Source of the DNA: an uncultured Muribaculaceae bacterium
Lineage (GTDB): Bacteria; Bacteroidota; Bacteroidia; Bacteroidales; Muribaculaceae
Reading direction: 5' to 3'
Assembly (NCBI GenBank): GCA_910584525.1
Contig: CAJUAT010000001.1
Span: forward strand, 1-64,000
DNA length: 64,000 nt
A program made the translations under genes and the position numbers. Below, piece after piece: positions 7,554 through 16,080 of the stretch. How positions within the stretch are numbered: position 1 is the stretch's first letter; each line of letters begins with the position of its first letter. Below the pieces are notes generated by a model that saw nothing but the letters and a program-made list of their open reading frames with translations, searched no databases and was not told the origin of the DNA.

Positions 7554-9107
7554 ATGGAGTACAGGACAGATTTGATAGAGCGGAGCCGGCGGAGCTGGGA
7601 GTCGGCGTGGCGGTTCCGCGCCGACAGGCTGCGCAACAAGCGCTTCACCTATGGCGACCAGTGGAGCGACACGGTGTCGATAGGCAACAGGACGGTGCGC
7701 GAAGACGACTATCTGCGGGAGCAGGGGAGGCTGCCGTTGAAGAACAATCTCATACGGCGGCTTGTGCGCAATGTGTTGGGAGTGTTCCGCGACCGTTACA
7801 AGGCTCCCGTGTGCAGCGCCAGGGATGCCGCCGAGAATGGCCGTGCCGTCACCATGCAGAAGCTGTTGAGGTGCAATGCCGAGGTCAACAGGCTCGCCGA
7901 GTTGTATGCGCGCACCATGGAGGAGTTCCTGATCTCGGGGCTTGCCGTGCATAAGAAATGGTATGGGCGCAAGGGGAACCGTACCGACTGCTGGACGGAC
8001 TTCGTACAGCCCGACAATTTCTTTGTCGACGGCCACGGGCGCGACTTCCGGGGGTGGGATGTATCGTTGGTAGGGGAGATCCACGACATGGGTTTCGAGG
8101 AGCTTATGAGCACGTTTGCCGCCGATGCCTTGGAAGCCGCGCGGCTGGAGAGTCTTTACGGCGGCCGAGGCGACGAGTGGGGCGACGAGCTGTGGAGCGG
8201 AGGCCGCGAAGGGGCGGCCGGTTTTCTGGTGCCGGCGGTGGCGGGACGCTGCCGGGTCATAGAGGTATGGACGCGCGAATATCGCCGCCGTTACCGCTGC
8301 CACGACCGTGCCACGGGAAGATGCTTCAAGGTGGATGCCGCCGACATCGGCGCCGTGGAAGCCGAGAACCGACGCCGTCGCACCGAGGGAAGACCGCCGA
8401 TCGACAAGCGGTGGACGGTCGACGAGGAATGGCGCTGGTATTTCCTCACGCCTGCCGGAGGGGTGCTCCGCACAGGCGTGTCGCCTTACCGCCACGGGTC
8501 GCATCCTTATGTTTTCAAGGCTTATCCTTTCATCGACGGCGAGGTGCACAGCTTCGTGTCGGACGTCATCGACCAGCAGAAGGTCACCAACAGGCTCATA
8601 AGCATGTACGACTGGATTCTGCAGGCGTCGGCCAAGGGAGTGCTGCTGTTGCCTGAGGGGGCGTTGCCCGAGGATACGTCGCTCGACGACATAGCCGACG
8701 AATGGAGCCGTTTCGACGGGGTGATAGTGTTCCGACCGCAGGCCGGGCAGCCTGTGCCGCAGCAGATCAGCTCTAAAGCAGCCGACATAGGTATCACGGA
8801 GCTCCTCAACATACAGATGAAGATGATGGAGGATATCTCCGGCGTCAACGGAGCGTTGCAGGGGAAGCTCGACAGCGGATCGATGTCGGGCACACTGTAT
8901 AGCCAGCAGACGCGCAATTCATTATCGGCGCTTGCTGACCTTATGCTCAGTTTCGACGACTTCATCCGGGAGGCCACGGCGAAGGATGCCGTGAACATCG
9001 GCCAGTATTACGACGCGCACCGCATAGCCCGCATAGCCGGCGACACCGCCCCGCTGGTGGCCGACGCCCGCTTCGACAGCTCCCAGTACGACTTCGGCAT
9101 CAATTGA
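7554..9107 (+). CDS. Phage portal protein, probably C-terminally shortened
   Basis: The 517-aa protein resembles P22-type portals: a hydrophilic N-terminus (RSRRSWESAWRFRADRLRNKRF, FTYGDQW), RLPLKNNLIRRLVRNVLGVFRDR, the wing-like region ending VSDVIDQQKVTNRLISMYDWILQASAKGVLLLPEGA, and SGVNGALQGK. In a phage, twelve copies form the vertex ring through which DNA enters. P22-type portals I know of are longer, and this one stops at YDFGIN, so the C-terminal barrel may be missing. There is no frameshift. A -7 box (TAATTTTGG, 7533-7541) lies just upstream without a good -33. It is the first gene of the phage-derived cassette; no terminase precedes it. Confidence 0.7.
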   Translation: MEYRTDLIERSRRSWESAWRFRADRLRNKRFTYGDQWSDTVSIGNRTVREDDYLREQGRLPLKNNLIRRLVRNVLGVFRDRYKAPVCSARDAAENGRAVTMQKLLRCNAEVNRLAELYARTMEEFLISGLAVHKKWYGRKGNRTDCWTDFVQPDNFFVDGHGRDFRGWDVSLVGEIHDMGFEELMSTFAADALEAARLESLYGGRGDEWGDELWSGGREGAAGFLVPAVAGRCRVIEVWTREYRRRYRCHDRATGRCFKVDAADIGAVEAENRRRRTEGRPPIDKRWTVDEEWRWYFLTPAGGVLRTGVSPYRHGSHPYVFKAYPFIDGEVHSFVSDVIDQQKVTNRLISMYDWILQASAKGVLLLPEGALPEDTSLDDIADEWSRFDGVIVFRPQAGQPVPQQISSKAADIGITELLNIQMKMMEDISGVNGALQGKLDSGSMSGTLYSQQTRNSLSALADLMLSFDDFIREATAKDAVNIGQYYDAHRIARIAGDTAPLVADARFDSSQYDFGIN

Positions 9108-9200
9108 TATAGCCGCAGGCAAAGAAAATTGATTGGCCCGGAAGCAAATTAAATGGATAAGGATAAGAGCCGCCCCGACAGCCGTAATTTTGCACCGTAA

Positions 9201-9289
9201 TCACCAAGCAAAGCGAATTGCCAAGCAAAGCGAAATAGCCAAAGGAAGCGAAATCGCTAAAGGAAGCGAAATCACCAGGCAAAGCGAAA
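9201..9289 (+). repeat. Five imperfect 18-bp tandem repeats
   Basis: Units of 17-18 bp with core AAGCAAAGCGAAA or AAAGGAAGCGAAA start at 9201, 9218, 9236, 9254 and 9272. One plus-strand frame is open across the array (repeats of six residues such as IAKGSE, stop near 9300) but has no ATG or leader. A -7-like box (TAATTTTGC, 9185-9193) stands just before the array, so it may lie in the 5' leader of the downstream gene. Confidence 0.7.
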
Positions 9290-9318
9290 AAAATTCATAA
9301 TCACCAAAACCAGATTCT

Positions 9319-9819
9319 ATGGAAATATTCAAGAAGAAAAAGCGGCTTCCGGAGCCGCAGCCGGAAGAAGAGCTTGAGGCGGCAGCCTTTTTGCCATCCG
9401 CCTCCGAGTGTGCCGAGGCGGCAGCCGAGGAAAAAGCAGCCGAGGAAAAAGCAGCCGAGGAAAAAGCCGAGGAAGCGGCAGCCAAGGAAGCCCCCGAAGA
9501 AAAAGCCGAAAAGGAAGCAGCCCCCGAGGAGGAAGCCGCCCCTGAAGATAAGGCCCCCGCCGAGCCGGTTCCCGAAGAAGAGAAAGAAGCCGAGCCGCTC
9601 ACGCTGGAAATCTTGCTCCAGTCCATGAGCCCCGAAGGGGTAGAGCTATTCCGGCAGGCTCTTGCCGATGCAGAGCTGCGCGGCCGCAACACAGCCGTTG
9701 AAGAGCATCTTCTCACCGCCGACGACTCCGACGGAATCCCTCACCCCGGCTCCGGCAATGCCTCCTTCGCCGCCGGACGCCCCACCTCCATCTTCGACCT
9801 CGCCCGCGAGGCCCTCTGA
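9319..9819 (+). CDS. Acidic Glu/Ala-rich protein, scaffold-like by position
   Basis: The 166-aa product starts with a basic patch (MEIFKKKKRLPEPQPEEEL), continues with a low-complexity Glu/Ala/Lys/Pro region (about residues 32-95, built partly from 15-bp tandem repeats reading AAEEK), and ends in a more ordered part (LTLEILLQSMSPEGVELFRQALADAE). No family is recognised. Lying between portal and major capsid gene, and being acidic and helical, it fits a scaffolding or capsid-assembly protein, but this is inference from position. The low-complexity region makes homology searches unreliable. Confidence 0.5.
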   Translation: MEIFKKKKRLPEPQPEEELEAAAFLPSASECAEAAAEEKAAEEKAAEEKAEEAAAKEAPEEKAEKEAAPEEEAAPEDKAPAEPVPEEEKEAEPLTLEILLQSMSPEGVELFRQALADAELRGRNTAVEEHLLTADDSDGIPHPGSGNASFAAGRPTSIFDLAREAL

Positions 9820-9871
9820 ACAAAAAAAACCGGCGCCATCTCAGGCGCCAATTAATAACAAAAACAAAGCT

Positions 9872-11377
9872 ATGAAAGAAGAATTTGACATGCAGAATGC
9901 ACAGGTAAAGAGAGTGGCCGGACGCAGCGGCCTTGACACGCAGGTTCCGGGCGAGCCGGCCACAGTAGGAGCAGCCGCCATGGCTACCGGCGGCATAGAT
10001 GCCGGCAACTTCATCGACGCCGACATCGACAATGAACTCATGCGCTTCAACAGCGACGACACGCCGCTCATGAACCTGATGCTCCGTGCCAAGCGAGTGA
10101 AGGTCAACTCGCCCGAGATCGACCATTACATGATCGACGAGCCGCGCAGCAGCGTTACCACCACGGGAGTGCTCACGGGAGGAGCCGCCCAGGGAATCCT
10201 TCCCCTCGATGCCGCCGACCAGTGTCTGCCGCGACCCTTCACCACGCTGCTCCTCCCATATGTCGACGGCTACGACAGCGACGGCAACCAGCAGCAGGGA
10301 CGCGCCCTGATGCTCTTCGTGGCCGGTATCGACACCGCCACCAACAATCCCGTGGTGCGTGCCGTGAACGGCCCGCGTAATCCCGGCGACGAAGTCTGCG
10401 TGCTCCCCACAATCCCCGCCGGCACCAAGGCAATAATCCTCTCCAACTCCCTCTACGAGACCCAGAAGGAGGTGGACCCCGAGATGATAGTGCCGCAGCC
10501 CACAAGAATCTACCTCCAGAAGCGGGGCATGAACCAGGTGGTCAGCGACTACTTCGAGAGTCAGCGCAAGCGTATACCCTTCACCAAGGCGGTGCTCGCC
10601 GAACAGGCCATAGCCAACTTCAAGGTGCGCGGCAACCGTACCCTCTGGGCAGGGCGTCCCGGCAAGTTCAAGGTCAACGTTCCCGGCATGGGGCTGCAGT
10701 ATGTCTATTGCACCGAAGGCGTGCGCTGGCAGTTCAAGCGCGAGCTGCAGCATGCCGGCAAGTGGACGGTGGAGAAAATCATAGCCCTCGCAAAGATGTT
10801 CTTCACGGGCGAGGATGTCCCCAAGACGGCTCTCCTGCTCGCCGGCAAAAACCTTCTGGAGCAGATACAGTGCATCGACTACTCCCGTCATCCCGAGATA
10901 CAGATCACCACCAGGCAGAACGCCGCCGGATGGACCGTTACCAACTTCCATACCGTGTTCGGCGACATAGAGATCAAGCGGGAGCCGACCCTCGACCGCC
11001 TGGGGTGGAGCAACTCCGGAGCCCTTATCGGTGAGAACCGTCTCGTGCACTATGTCTACAGTTCCGAGCACTCCTTCAGCGACCGTGTCGACGGTCAGGA
11101 AGCCACCCGCAACGGCATTCTCATATGGGATGCCCTGGCGCTCAAGGGGAGCTGCCACATATGGATCGATGGCGAGAACATCGTCAACGACGAGCAGGTG
11201 GGCAAGGATGTGTTCCATCTCTGGGACGACAGCAGCATGGCGCCCGACGGCGTGGAAGGAGTGATCTACTACCTCGTGAACGACTGCAAGCCCATAGACC
11301 CCTCGGCGAAGGCCGGCCAGCTCTGGGTGAAGAACGGCGACAAATGGTCACGCTGGACCGGCGAGGCCGAAGCATGA
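9872..11377 (+). CDS. Phage major capsid protein
   Basis: The 501-aa product begins at ATG 9872 (KEEFDMQNAQVKR); an open frame further upstream overlaps the previous gene and is not needed. It resembles major capsid proteins of Bacteroidales prophages, with DADIDNELMRFNSDDTPLMNLMLRAKRVKV, SEYFE-like DYFESQRKRIPFTKAVLAEQAI, RTLWAGR, and FHTVFGDIEIKREPTLDRLGW, which recalls the DUF5309/SU10-type capsid group. An HK97-type fold is likely but unproven. The reading frame is intact over 1.5 kb, which argues against simple decay. A 9-bp stem (ATGCCGACA 11389-11397 with TGTCGGCAT 11415-11423) follows the stop. Confidence 0.72.
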   Translation: MKEEFDMQNAQVKRVAGRSGLDTQVPGEPATVGAAAMATGGIDAGNFIDADIDNELMRFNSDDTPLMNLMLRAKRVKVNSPEIDHYMIDEPRSSVTTTGVLTGGAAQGILPLDAADQCLPRPFTTLLLPYVDGYDSDGNQQQGRALMLFVAGIDTATNNPVVRAVNGPRNPGDEVCVLPTIPAGTKAIILSNSLYETQKEVDPEMIVPQPTRIYLQKRGMNQVVSDYFESQRKRIPFTKAVLAEQAIANFKVRGNRTLWAGRPGKFKVNVPGMGLQYVYCTEGVRWQFKRELQHAGKWTVEKIIALAKMFFTGEDVPKTALLLAGKNLLEQIQCIDYSRHPEIQITTRQNAAGWTVTNFHTVFGDIEIKREPTLDRLGWSNSGALIGENRLVHYVYSSEHSFSDRVDGQEATRNGILIWDALALKGSCHIWIDGENIVNDEQVGKDVFHLWDDSSMAPDGVEGVIYYLVNDCKPIDPSAKAGQLWVKNGDKWSRWTGEAEA

Positions 11378-11388
11378 CGTAGCCGCCA

Positions 11389-11423
11389 ATGCCGACAGGG
11401 GCGGGAGGGAGGAATGTCGGCAT
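11389..11423 (+). terminator. Hairpin after the capsid gene
   Basis: ATGCCGACA (11389-11397) pairs perfectly with TGTCGGCAT (11415-11423) around a purine-rich 17-nt loop. There is no T-run, so it may slow transcription or protect the message end rather than terminate fully. Confidence 0.4.
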
Positions 11424-11471
11424 GATAAAGAGAATCAAAAGAAAATAAGGAAAAAAAGAAGTAAGCAGAAT

Positions 11472-11795
11472 ATGGAAAAGAAGTCTTCAGCTGTTGCCAA
11501 AGCCACCAAAGGCCCCTGCAACCCCAGCCACATCAATAACATAAAAAACATAAGCCACATCAATAACATCCCCCCGGCGCCTCCCTCGCCGCGGACCTAC
11601 GGCGTCTACGGCATGATGGAATGGGTGGCGCTGATACCTCGCAACGGTGGCGTGGTCAGGGTGCCTTTCACCGGCGGCAGCAGCTCCGGATATGGTGTGA
11701 AGCCCGCCGTCTATACCACCGCCAACAGCGCCGTGATGCGCATGATAGAGGAGAGCCTCTATTTCCGCAGCGGCAAAATAAAGATAGTGAGATGA
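11472..11795 (+). CDS. Small phage-cassette protein of unknown function
   Basis: A 107-aa protein whose N-terminal third contains two copies of SHINNIKN/SHINNIP followed by a Pro-rich linker, then a compact domain (GVYGMMEWVALIPRNGGVVRVPFTGGSSSGYGVKPAVYTTANSAVMRMIEES). I do not recognise the family. Its stop overlaps the start of the next gene by 4 bp (ATGA), so the two are translationally coupled. By position it could be a head decoration or connector protein. Confidence 0.55.
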   Translation: MEKKSSAVAKATKGPCNPSHINNIKNISHINNIPPAPPSPRTYGVYGMMEWVALIPRNGGVVRVPFTGGSSSGYGVKPAVYTTANSAVMRMIEESLYFRSGKIKIVR

Positions 11796-12400
11796 ACGTG
11801 CGACGGTCGGTAATTATAAGCCGTGTGTTGAGGCTTCTCGACGAGAATGAAGAGGAGCTTGACCGGGCCATGGTTTTCGGCGATGCCGGCAGCGAAATGC
11901 GCCGGCTCGTCGCCGACCTCCTCCCCGACGCGGTGAGAAAGGTGCTTGCCGAGGCGCCGAGAGAGAAGATTGACGAGGCCATGTCGCTCACGGGGCTGGC
12001 TCACTGGAACGGCGACATCCTCGAGTTGCGGTTGCCGGCAGATTTCCTGCGGCTTGTTGACCTGCGCCTTGACGGCTGGACAGAGTGTCTTCACGACTTC
12101 GGCGAGCCGGAGGTTATTCCGGAGCCGGAGACGCGCGGCGAGGTGCTCCGGCATCATCCGCGCGGGCCGGTGGCCATGCACGTGGCGCGTTATAAGCCGG
12201 CGGTGACATGCTGCGTGGGTGCCGGAGGCCGTACGCTGAGAATATTCGGCGGCGTCAGAGGCGCCGACATGGCCGTGGCAACTTATCTCCCGGCTCCCGA
12301 CGACAGCGCCGACACCCAGTCGGTATGGATTCCCCGCTCACTCACCGGCGATGTGGCCCATGAGCTCGCCAATATGGTAAAGGATGTGATATATGGATAA
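11792..12400 (+). CDS. Head-tail connector-like protein
   Basis: A 202-aa protein starting at the ATG that overlaps the previous stop. The predicted helical start (RRSVIISRVLRLLDENEEELDRAM, LVADLLPDAVRKVLAEAPREKIDEA) and beta-rich end (DILELRLPADFLRLVDLRLDGW, WIPRSLTGDVAHELANMVKDVIYG) fit the small adaptor proteins that sit between portal and tail in many phages. Family assignment is by gene order and secondary-structure impression only. The longer frame opening at 11621 is an overlap of the preceding gene and I do not use it. Confidence 0.5.
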   Translation: MNVRRSVIISRVLRLLDENEEELDRAMVFGDAGSEMRRLVADLLPDAVRKVLAEAPREKIDEAMSLTGLAHWNGDILELRLPADFLRLVDLRLDGWTECLHDFGEPEVIPEPETRGEVLRHHPRGPVAMHVARYKPAVTCCVGAGGRTLRIFGGVRGADMAVATYLPAPDDSADTQSVWIPRSLTGDVAHELANMVKDVIYG

Positions 12401-12403
12401 TAT

Positions 12404-12592
12404 ATGGATAAGAGACACAGAATAGAGACAGGAGTGGCCGTGGGGCTGGTGGCCATAGGCTGCGGCTTGCTGATAGCCGGATTCATTCTGGCGCCGCAGG
12501 GAGAGATTCACAACTCTGTGCTCGTGGCTTTCGGCGAGGCTCTCACATTCGCCGGCTCCGTGTTCGGTATATCAATCAGAAAAGAAAGATAA
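12404..12592 (+). CDS. Holin-like small membrane protein
   Basis: A 62-aa protein with one strong transmembrane segment (AVGLVAIGCGLLIAGFILA), a short polar turn and a second hydrophobic stretch (VLVAFGEALTFAGSVFGI), ending in charged RKER. Size, two membrane segments and position directly before an amidase suggest a holin that lets the amidase reach the peptidoglycan. It is not alignable by eye to a named holin. Three bases separate it from the previous stop and two from the amidase start. Confidence 0.55.
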   Translation: MDKRHRIETGVAVGLVAIGCGLLIAGFILAPQGEIHNSVLVAFGEALTFAGSVFGISIRKER

Positions 12593-12594
12593 GA

Positions 12595-12999
12595 ATGAGA
12601 AGAATAGACAAGATTATAATTCACTGCACGGCTACGCCCGAGGGGCGGCCGGTGAGTGTGGCCGACGTTGACCGCTGGCACCGCGCACGCGGGTTCAGGA
12701 TGATAGGCTACCATTACCTCATAGGGCTTGACGGCAGCGTGTGGGCCGGACGGCCGGAGGGGGAGATGGGCGCCCACTGCAAGGGCCAGAACCTCCACAG
12801 TCTGGGCATATGCTATGTGGGAGGCCTCGACAAGGATACCTTTAAGCCCAAGGATACGCGCACGCCTGCTCAACGCGTCGCCATGAAAAAGCTGGTCGAC
12901 AGGCTGCGGGCCCGTTACCCCGGTGCCACCATCCACGGACACAGGGAGTTTGCCGCCAAGGCATGTCCCTGTTTCGACATCGCCGACGGCTCCCTGTAG
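12595..12999 (+). CDS. N-acetylmuramoyl-L-alanine amidase (T7-lysozyme-like)
   Basis: Amidase_2 enzyme that cuts the amide bond between muramic acid and the peptide stem. Zinc ligands are visible as H in IIIHCTAT (residue 10), H in IHGHREF and C in CPCFD; GYHYLIGLDGSVWAGRPEGEMGAHCKGQNLHSLGICYVGG is the family core. At 134 aa it lacks a signal peptide, as expected for an endolysin that depends on a holin. It ends soon after the last zinc ligand, slightly earlier than usual. It closes the cassette, 42 bp before the rdgB fusion gene. Confidence 0.9.
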   Translation: MRRIDKIIIHCTATPEGRPVSVADVDRWHRARGFRMIGYHYLIGLDGSVWAGRPEGEMGAHCKGQNLHSLGICYVGGLDKDTFKPKDTRTPAQRVAMKKLVDRLRARYPGATIHGHREFAAKACPCFDIADGSL

Positions 13000-13041
13000 C
13001 CCCGTCGGCAAGCAATAACAGCGTCTGACAGTCGTTATATA

Positions 13042-16000
13042 ATGAGAATGAAACGACTTGTATTTGCAACCAATAATGCACACAAGCTCGAGGAGGCCCG
13101 GGGCATCATGTCCGGCGAGCCCGTCGAGCTTGTGTCGCTGCGTGATATAGACTGCCGGGAGGATATCCCGGAGACATCTGCCACTCTCGAAGGGAACGCG
13201 CTGCAGAAGGCGCGGTATGTTCATGAGCGGTATGGAGTGGCCTGTGTTGCCGACGATACGGGGCTGATGGTCGATGCCCTCGGCGGCGCGCCGGGTGTAT
13301 ACAGCGCCCGTTATGCAGGCCCCGGCCATGACTCCAAAGCCAACATGGCCAAGCTTCTCCGCGACATGCAGGGTGTAGCCGACCGCTCGGCTCGCTTCTC
13401 CACCGTCATGGCTTATGTCGACGACGAGCGCGAGCTTACCTTCGAGGGGAGTGTGGAGGGCGTCATCGCCGAGGCTCCTCAGGGTGACGGCGGATTCGGT
13501 TACGACCCCATATTCGTGCCCCGCGAGACCGGCGTTCCTTTTGCCCTCATGGCTCCCGAAGACAAGAACGCCATCTCCCACAGAGGCCGCGCTCTCAGAA
13601 AATTCGCGGAATGGTTCCGGCTCTTATGCCTCATCCTCCTCTTCATGGCCGTCGGCTCCGTTGCCGCAAATGCCGAGCAGTGGCGTTGGCACCATACCTT
13701 CGACGGATCTGTCGACCGTATCATCGACACTCCCGACCTGACATATTTCCTGACCCTCGGCCAGGAGTATAACCCCGACGTGGCGGAGGCCGCCGTGAAA
13801 TATGGCTCGCTGCTTTGCTACGACAAGGAAAACGACGAATGGCGATGGCTCGACAAAACCACAGGGTTGTCGGAAACCACCGTCGTCGAGGCTGAGTACG
13901 ACTGGAAGCACCGCTGTCTGGTGGTGGCCTACGACAATGGCAACATCGACCTTCTCAAGGACAATGGCGAGAAAACCAACATCCCCGGCCTGATGATGGC
14001 CAGCGGCAACATGTCGACAACAGTCACGGGAATCTCCGTGGATGAGAACGGGCTTGTATGGGTGGCCACGGCCACCGGCTTTGTAAGCATCGACGCCGGC
14101 AAGGGGGAGGTGATGAGTTCGCGCAACTATGGCCGCAAGGTCAACGGCGTGGGCGGCCTCCACGGCAGAATCCTCGTGGCCACCGACGACGGCGTATATT
14201 ATGGCGACCCGCTAAGCGGCAACCTCGACACGTTCACCAAAATCGAAGGGAGCGGCAACGCTTCCCGATTCTTCACGTGGGCCAATCAGATATGCTACAT
14301 CAGCAATGTGAGCGGCATCAACGAGATATATCAGGTAGACGACTGGAGCACGCATCTTACGGCCACACCCTGTTCCGAGGGTATGGACGTCTATTATGTG
14401 GAGCGCGGTCGCGACGGATTCCTGTTCACGGGCAACCAGGGCGTGCGGTGGTATGGCGACGACGGCACGCGCCGCTGCTGGAGCAATCCTGTGGTGTACC
14501 GCCCGCAAGCCGGGTCGGCCGACGGAAAGTCGGCATGGTTCGCATGCAGCCGTACCGGTTTCTCTCGCTTCTCCACCCCCGAAGCTGACTGGGATCAGTG
14601 GACATGCACCCTAAAGGATTACATCCCCAATGCCTCCAATGCATTCATTTGCACCTCCATGGCTTACAGCCCCAAGTATGGAATGCTCGTCCGTAACCAT
14701 GGCACCGACCGGAGCTTCGGCGGTTTCCAGCTATGGACCCCCGACCTCATAAGCAGCCTCAAGGATGGAGAGTGGACACCCCGCTCTACGGTATACTCTG
14801 ATGTCGACCCCGACAATGCCTTGCTCGTATATAATCCGATCGGCCTCGCCATTGACCCTAAGAATGAGGACCAGGTGTACTGCGGCTCTCTGCTCAGCGG
14901 TATGCTCCGCCTCGACCTCTCCGACATGAAGAAGTCGCTGCATATGTCGAAAACCACCGAATACACCGGCAACAGCAGCCAGTTTGTAGGTACCGACGAG
15001 CCGGCACAGGGATGGGCCACTCAGATGTATTTGAGTGAACCCGTTTTCGACAGCTATGGCATATTGTGGACAACTTACCAGAATTTCGATGTGGCCAAGG
15101 CGGAGATCCGTTACTGGATGCCCGATGACCGCGCCGCCTCCACTTCCAAGTCGACATTCCGCCCTATGGGCAAGCTCAAATACTCCGACGTGCCCAGCAC
15201 CAACCAGTCGATGATATGCGCCATGACTTCCTCCGGACGTCGCAACTATCTCATATTCGACGGTGGCAACTACAACTCCTCGCTCGTGGTGATCGACCAT
15301 AACGGCACCCCCGGCGACAAAAGCGACGACCGCCGGGTGGTGGAGAGCTCTTTCCGCGACCAGGATGGCCATGAGTTCTCGCGCGGCAAGACTTCCCAGA
15401 TATGGGAGGACAAGGAGACGGGCCGCGTATGGATTGTGAGCTCCTCGGGAGTATACCATTTCAATCCCGTCGACTTCCTCAACGGGAAGACCACCATGCG
15501 CCGCGTCAAGGTGCCACGCAACGACGGAACAAACCTCGCCGACTATCTCCTCGACGAGATATATGTGAACTGCATCACCAGCGACCCTGCCGGACGCAAA
15601 TGGTTCGGCACCGGCGGCGCCGGTATTGTCATAACATCTGCCGACGGCACCGAGATCATGAAGACGTATACTGTGGAGAACTCCGGAATTGCCGACAACA
15701 GCGTCTACGGCCTCTGCTACAATCCGTCGACCGCGTCGATGATGGTCAGCACCGGCAAAGGTCTCTGCGAGGTATTCCTCGAAGGCACGGGAGCTTCCAG
15801 CGACGATGACGCCGTCCGCGCCTATCCCAACCCGGTGCGTCCCGGGTATGCCGGTATGGTCACCATTGACGGACTCGAGTATGACGCCACGGTCAAAATC
15901 ACCGACGCCGGCGGCAACACCGTCAAGGACCTCGGCAGGGCTTCCGGCGGCCAGGTGCAATGGGACCTCTCCAACAATAACTACAAGCGCGTACCCGCAG

Positions 16001-16080
16001 GTGTTTACCTCGTGCTCGCCACCAACGGCCCCGACAAAGACAAGTACGCCAAGAAAACTAAAATATTAGTAGTGGAATAG
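13042..16080 (+). CDS. RdgB (XTP/dITP pyrophosphatase) fused to a secreted beta-propeller with type IX sorting domain
   Basis: One uninterrupted 1012-aa frame. Residues 1-192 are a complete RdgB/HAM1 enzyme that removes ITP and XTP from the nucleotide pool (FATNNAHKLEEAR, ETSATLEGNALQKARYV, ADDTGLMVDALGGAPGVYSARYAG, GDGGFGYDPIF, NAISHRGRAL). Residues 193-211 (RLLCLILLFMAVGSVAANA) form a signal peptide with an ANA cleavage site before E212. The rest is a beta-propeller-like region (repeated blades such as GLVWVATATGFVSID, GRVWIVSSSGVYHFN, GRKWFGTGGAGIVIT) ending in a type A sorting domain (AYPNPVRPG ... AGVYLVLA ... KTKILVVE). The hydrophobic stretch has only one internal ATG (13645), too late to make a signal peptide alone. 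Either the two proteins are made as one and split by signal peptidase, or a stop codon was lost recently. ATG at 13048 is an alternative start. Confidence 0.85.
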   Translation: MRMKRLVFATNNAHKLEEARGIMSGEPVELVSLRDIDCREDIPETSATLEGNALQKARYVHERYGVACVADDTGLMVDALGGAPGVYSARYAGPGHDSKANMAKLLRDMQGVADRSARFSTVMAYVDDERELTFEGSVEGVIAEAPQGDGGFGYDPIFVPRETGVPFALMAPEDKNAISHRGRALRKFAEWFRLLCLILLFMAVGSVAANAEQWRWHHTFDGSVDRIIDTPDLTYFLTLGQEYNPDVAEAAVKYGSLLCYDKENDEWRWLDKTTGLSETTVVEAEYDWKHRCLVVAYDNGNIDLLKDNGEKTNIPGLMMASGNMSTTVTGISVDENGLVWVATATGFVSIDAGKGEVMSSRNYGRKVNGVGGLHGRILVATDDGVYYGDPLSGNLDTFTKIEGSGNASRFFTWANQICYISNVSGINEIYQVDDWSTHLTATPCSEGMDVYYVERGRDGFLFTGNQGVRWYGDDGTRRCWSNPVVYRPQAGSADGKSAWFACSRTGFSRFSTPEADWDQWTCTLKDYIPNASNAFICTSMAYSPKYGMLVRNHGTDRSFGGFQLWTPDLISSLKDGEWTPRSTVYSDVDPDNALLVYNPIGLAIDPKNEDQVYCGSLLSGMLRLDLSDMKKSLHMSKTTEYTGNSSQFVGTDEPAQGWATQMYLSEPVFDSYGILWTTYQNFDVAKAEIRYWMPDDRAASTSKSTFRPMGKLKYSDVPSTNQSMICAMTSSGRRNYLIFDGGNYNSSLVVIDHNGTPGDKSDDRRVVESSFRDQDGHEFSRGKTSQIWEDKETGRVWIVSSSGVYHFNPVDFLNGKTTMRRVKVPRNDGTNLADYLLDEIYVNCITSDPAGRKWFGTGGAGIVITSADGTEIMKTYTVENSGIADNSVYGLCYNPSTASMMVSTGKGLCEVFLEGTGASSDDDAVRAYPNPVRPGYAGMVTIDGLEYDATVKITDAGGNTVKDLGRASGGQVQWDLSNNNYKRVPAGVYLVLATNGPDKDKYAKKTKILVVE

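Noticed and set aside
9319..9819. Reading the Glu/Ala-rich protein as a histone-like or ribosomal L7/L12-type protein
   Set aside because: Similarity is only in composition; the ordered C-terminal part has no such motif.
9662..9871. N-terminal extension of the capsid protein
   Set aside because: It overlaps the scaffold-like gene in another frame, is Pro/Ser-rich by frame shift of that gene, and a normal ATG at 9872 follows.
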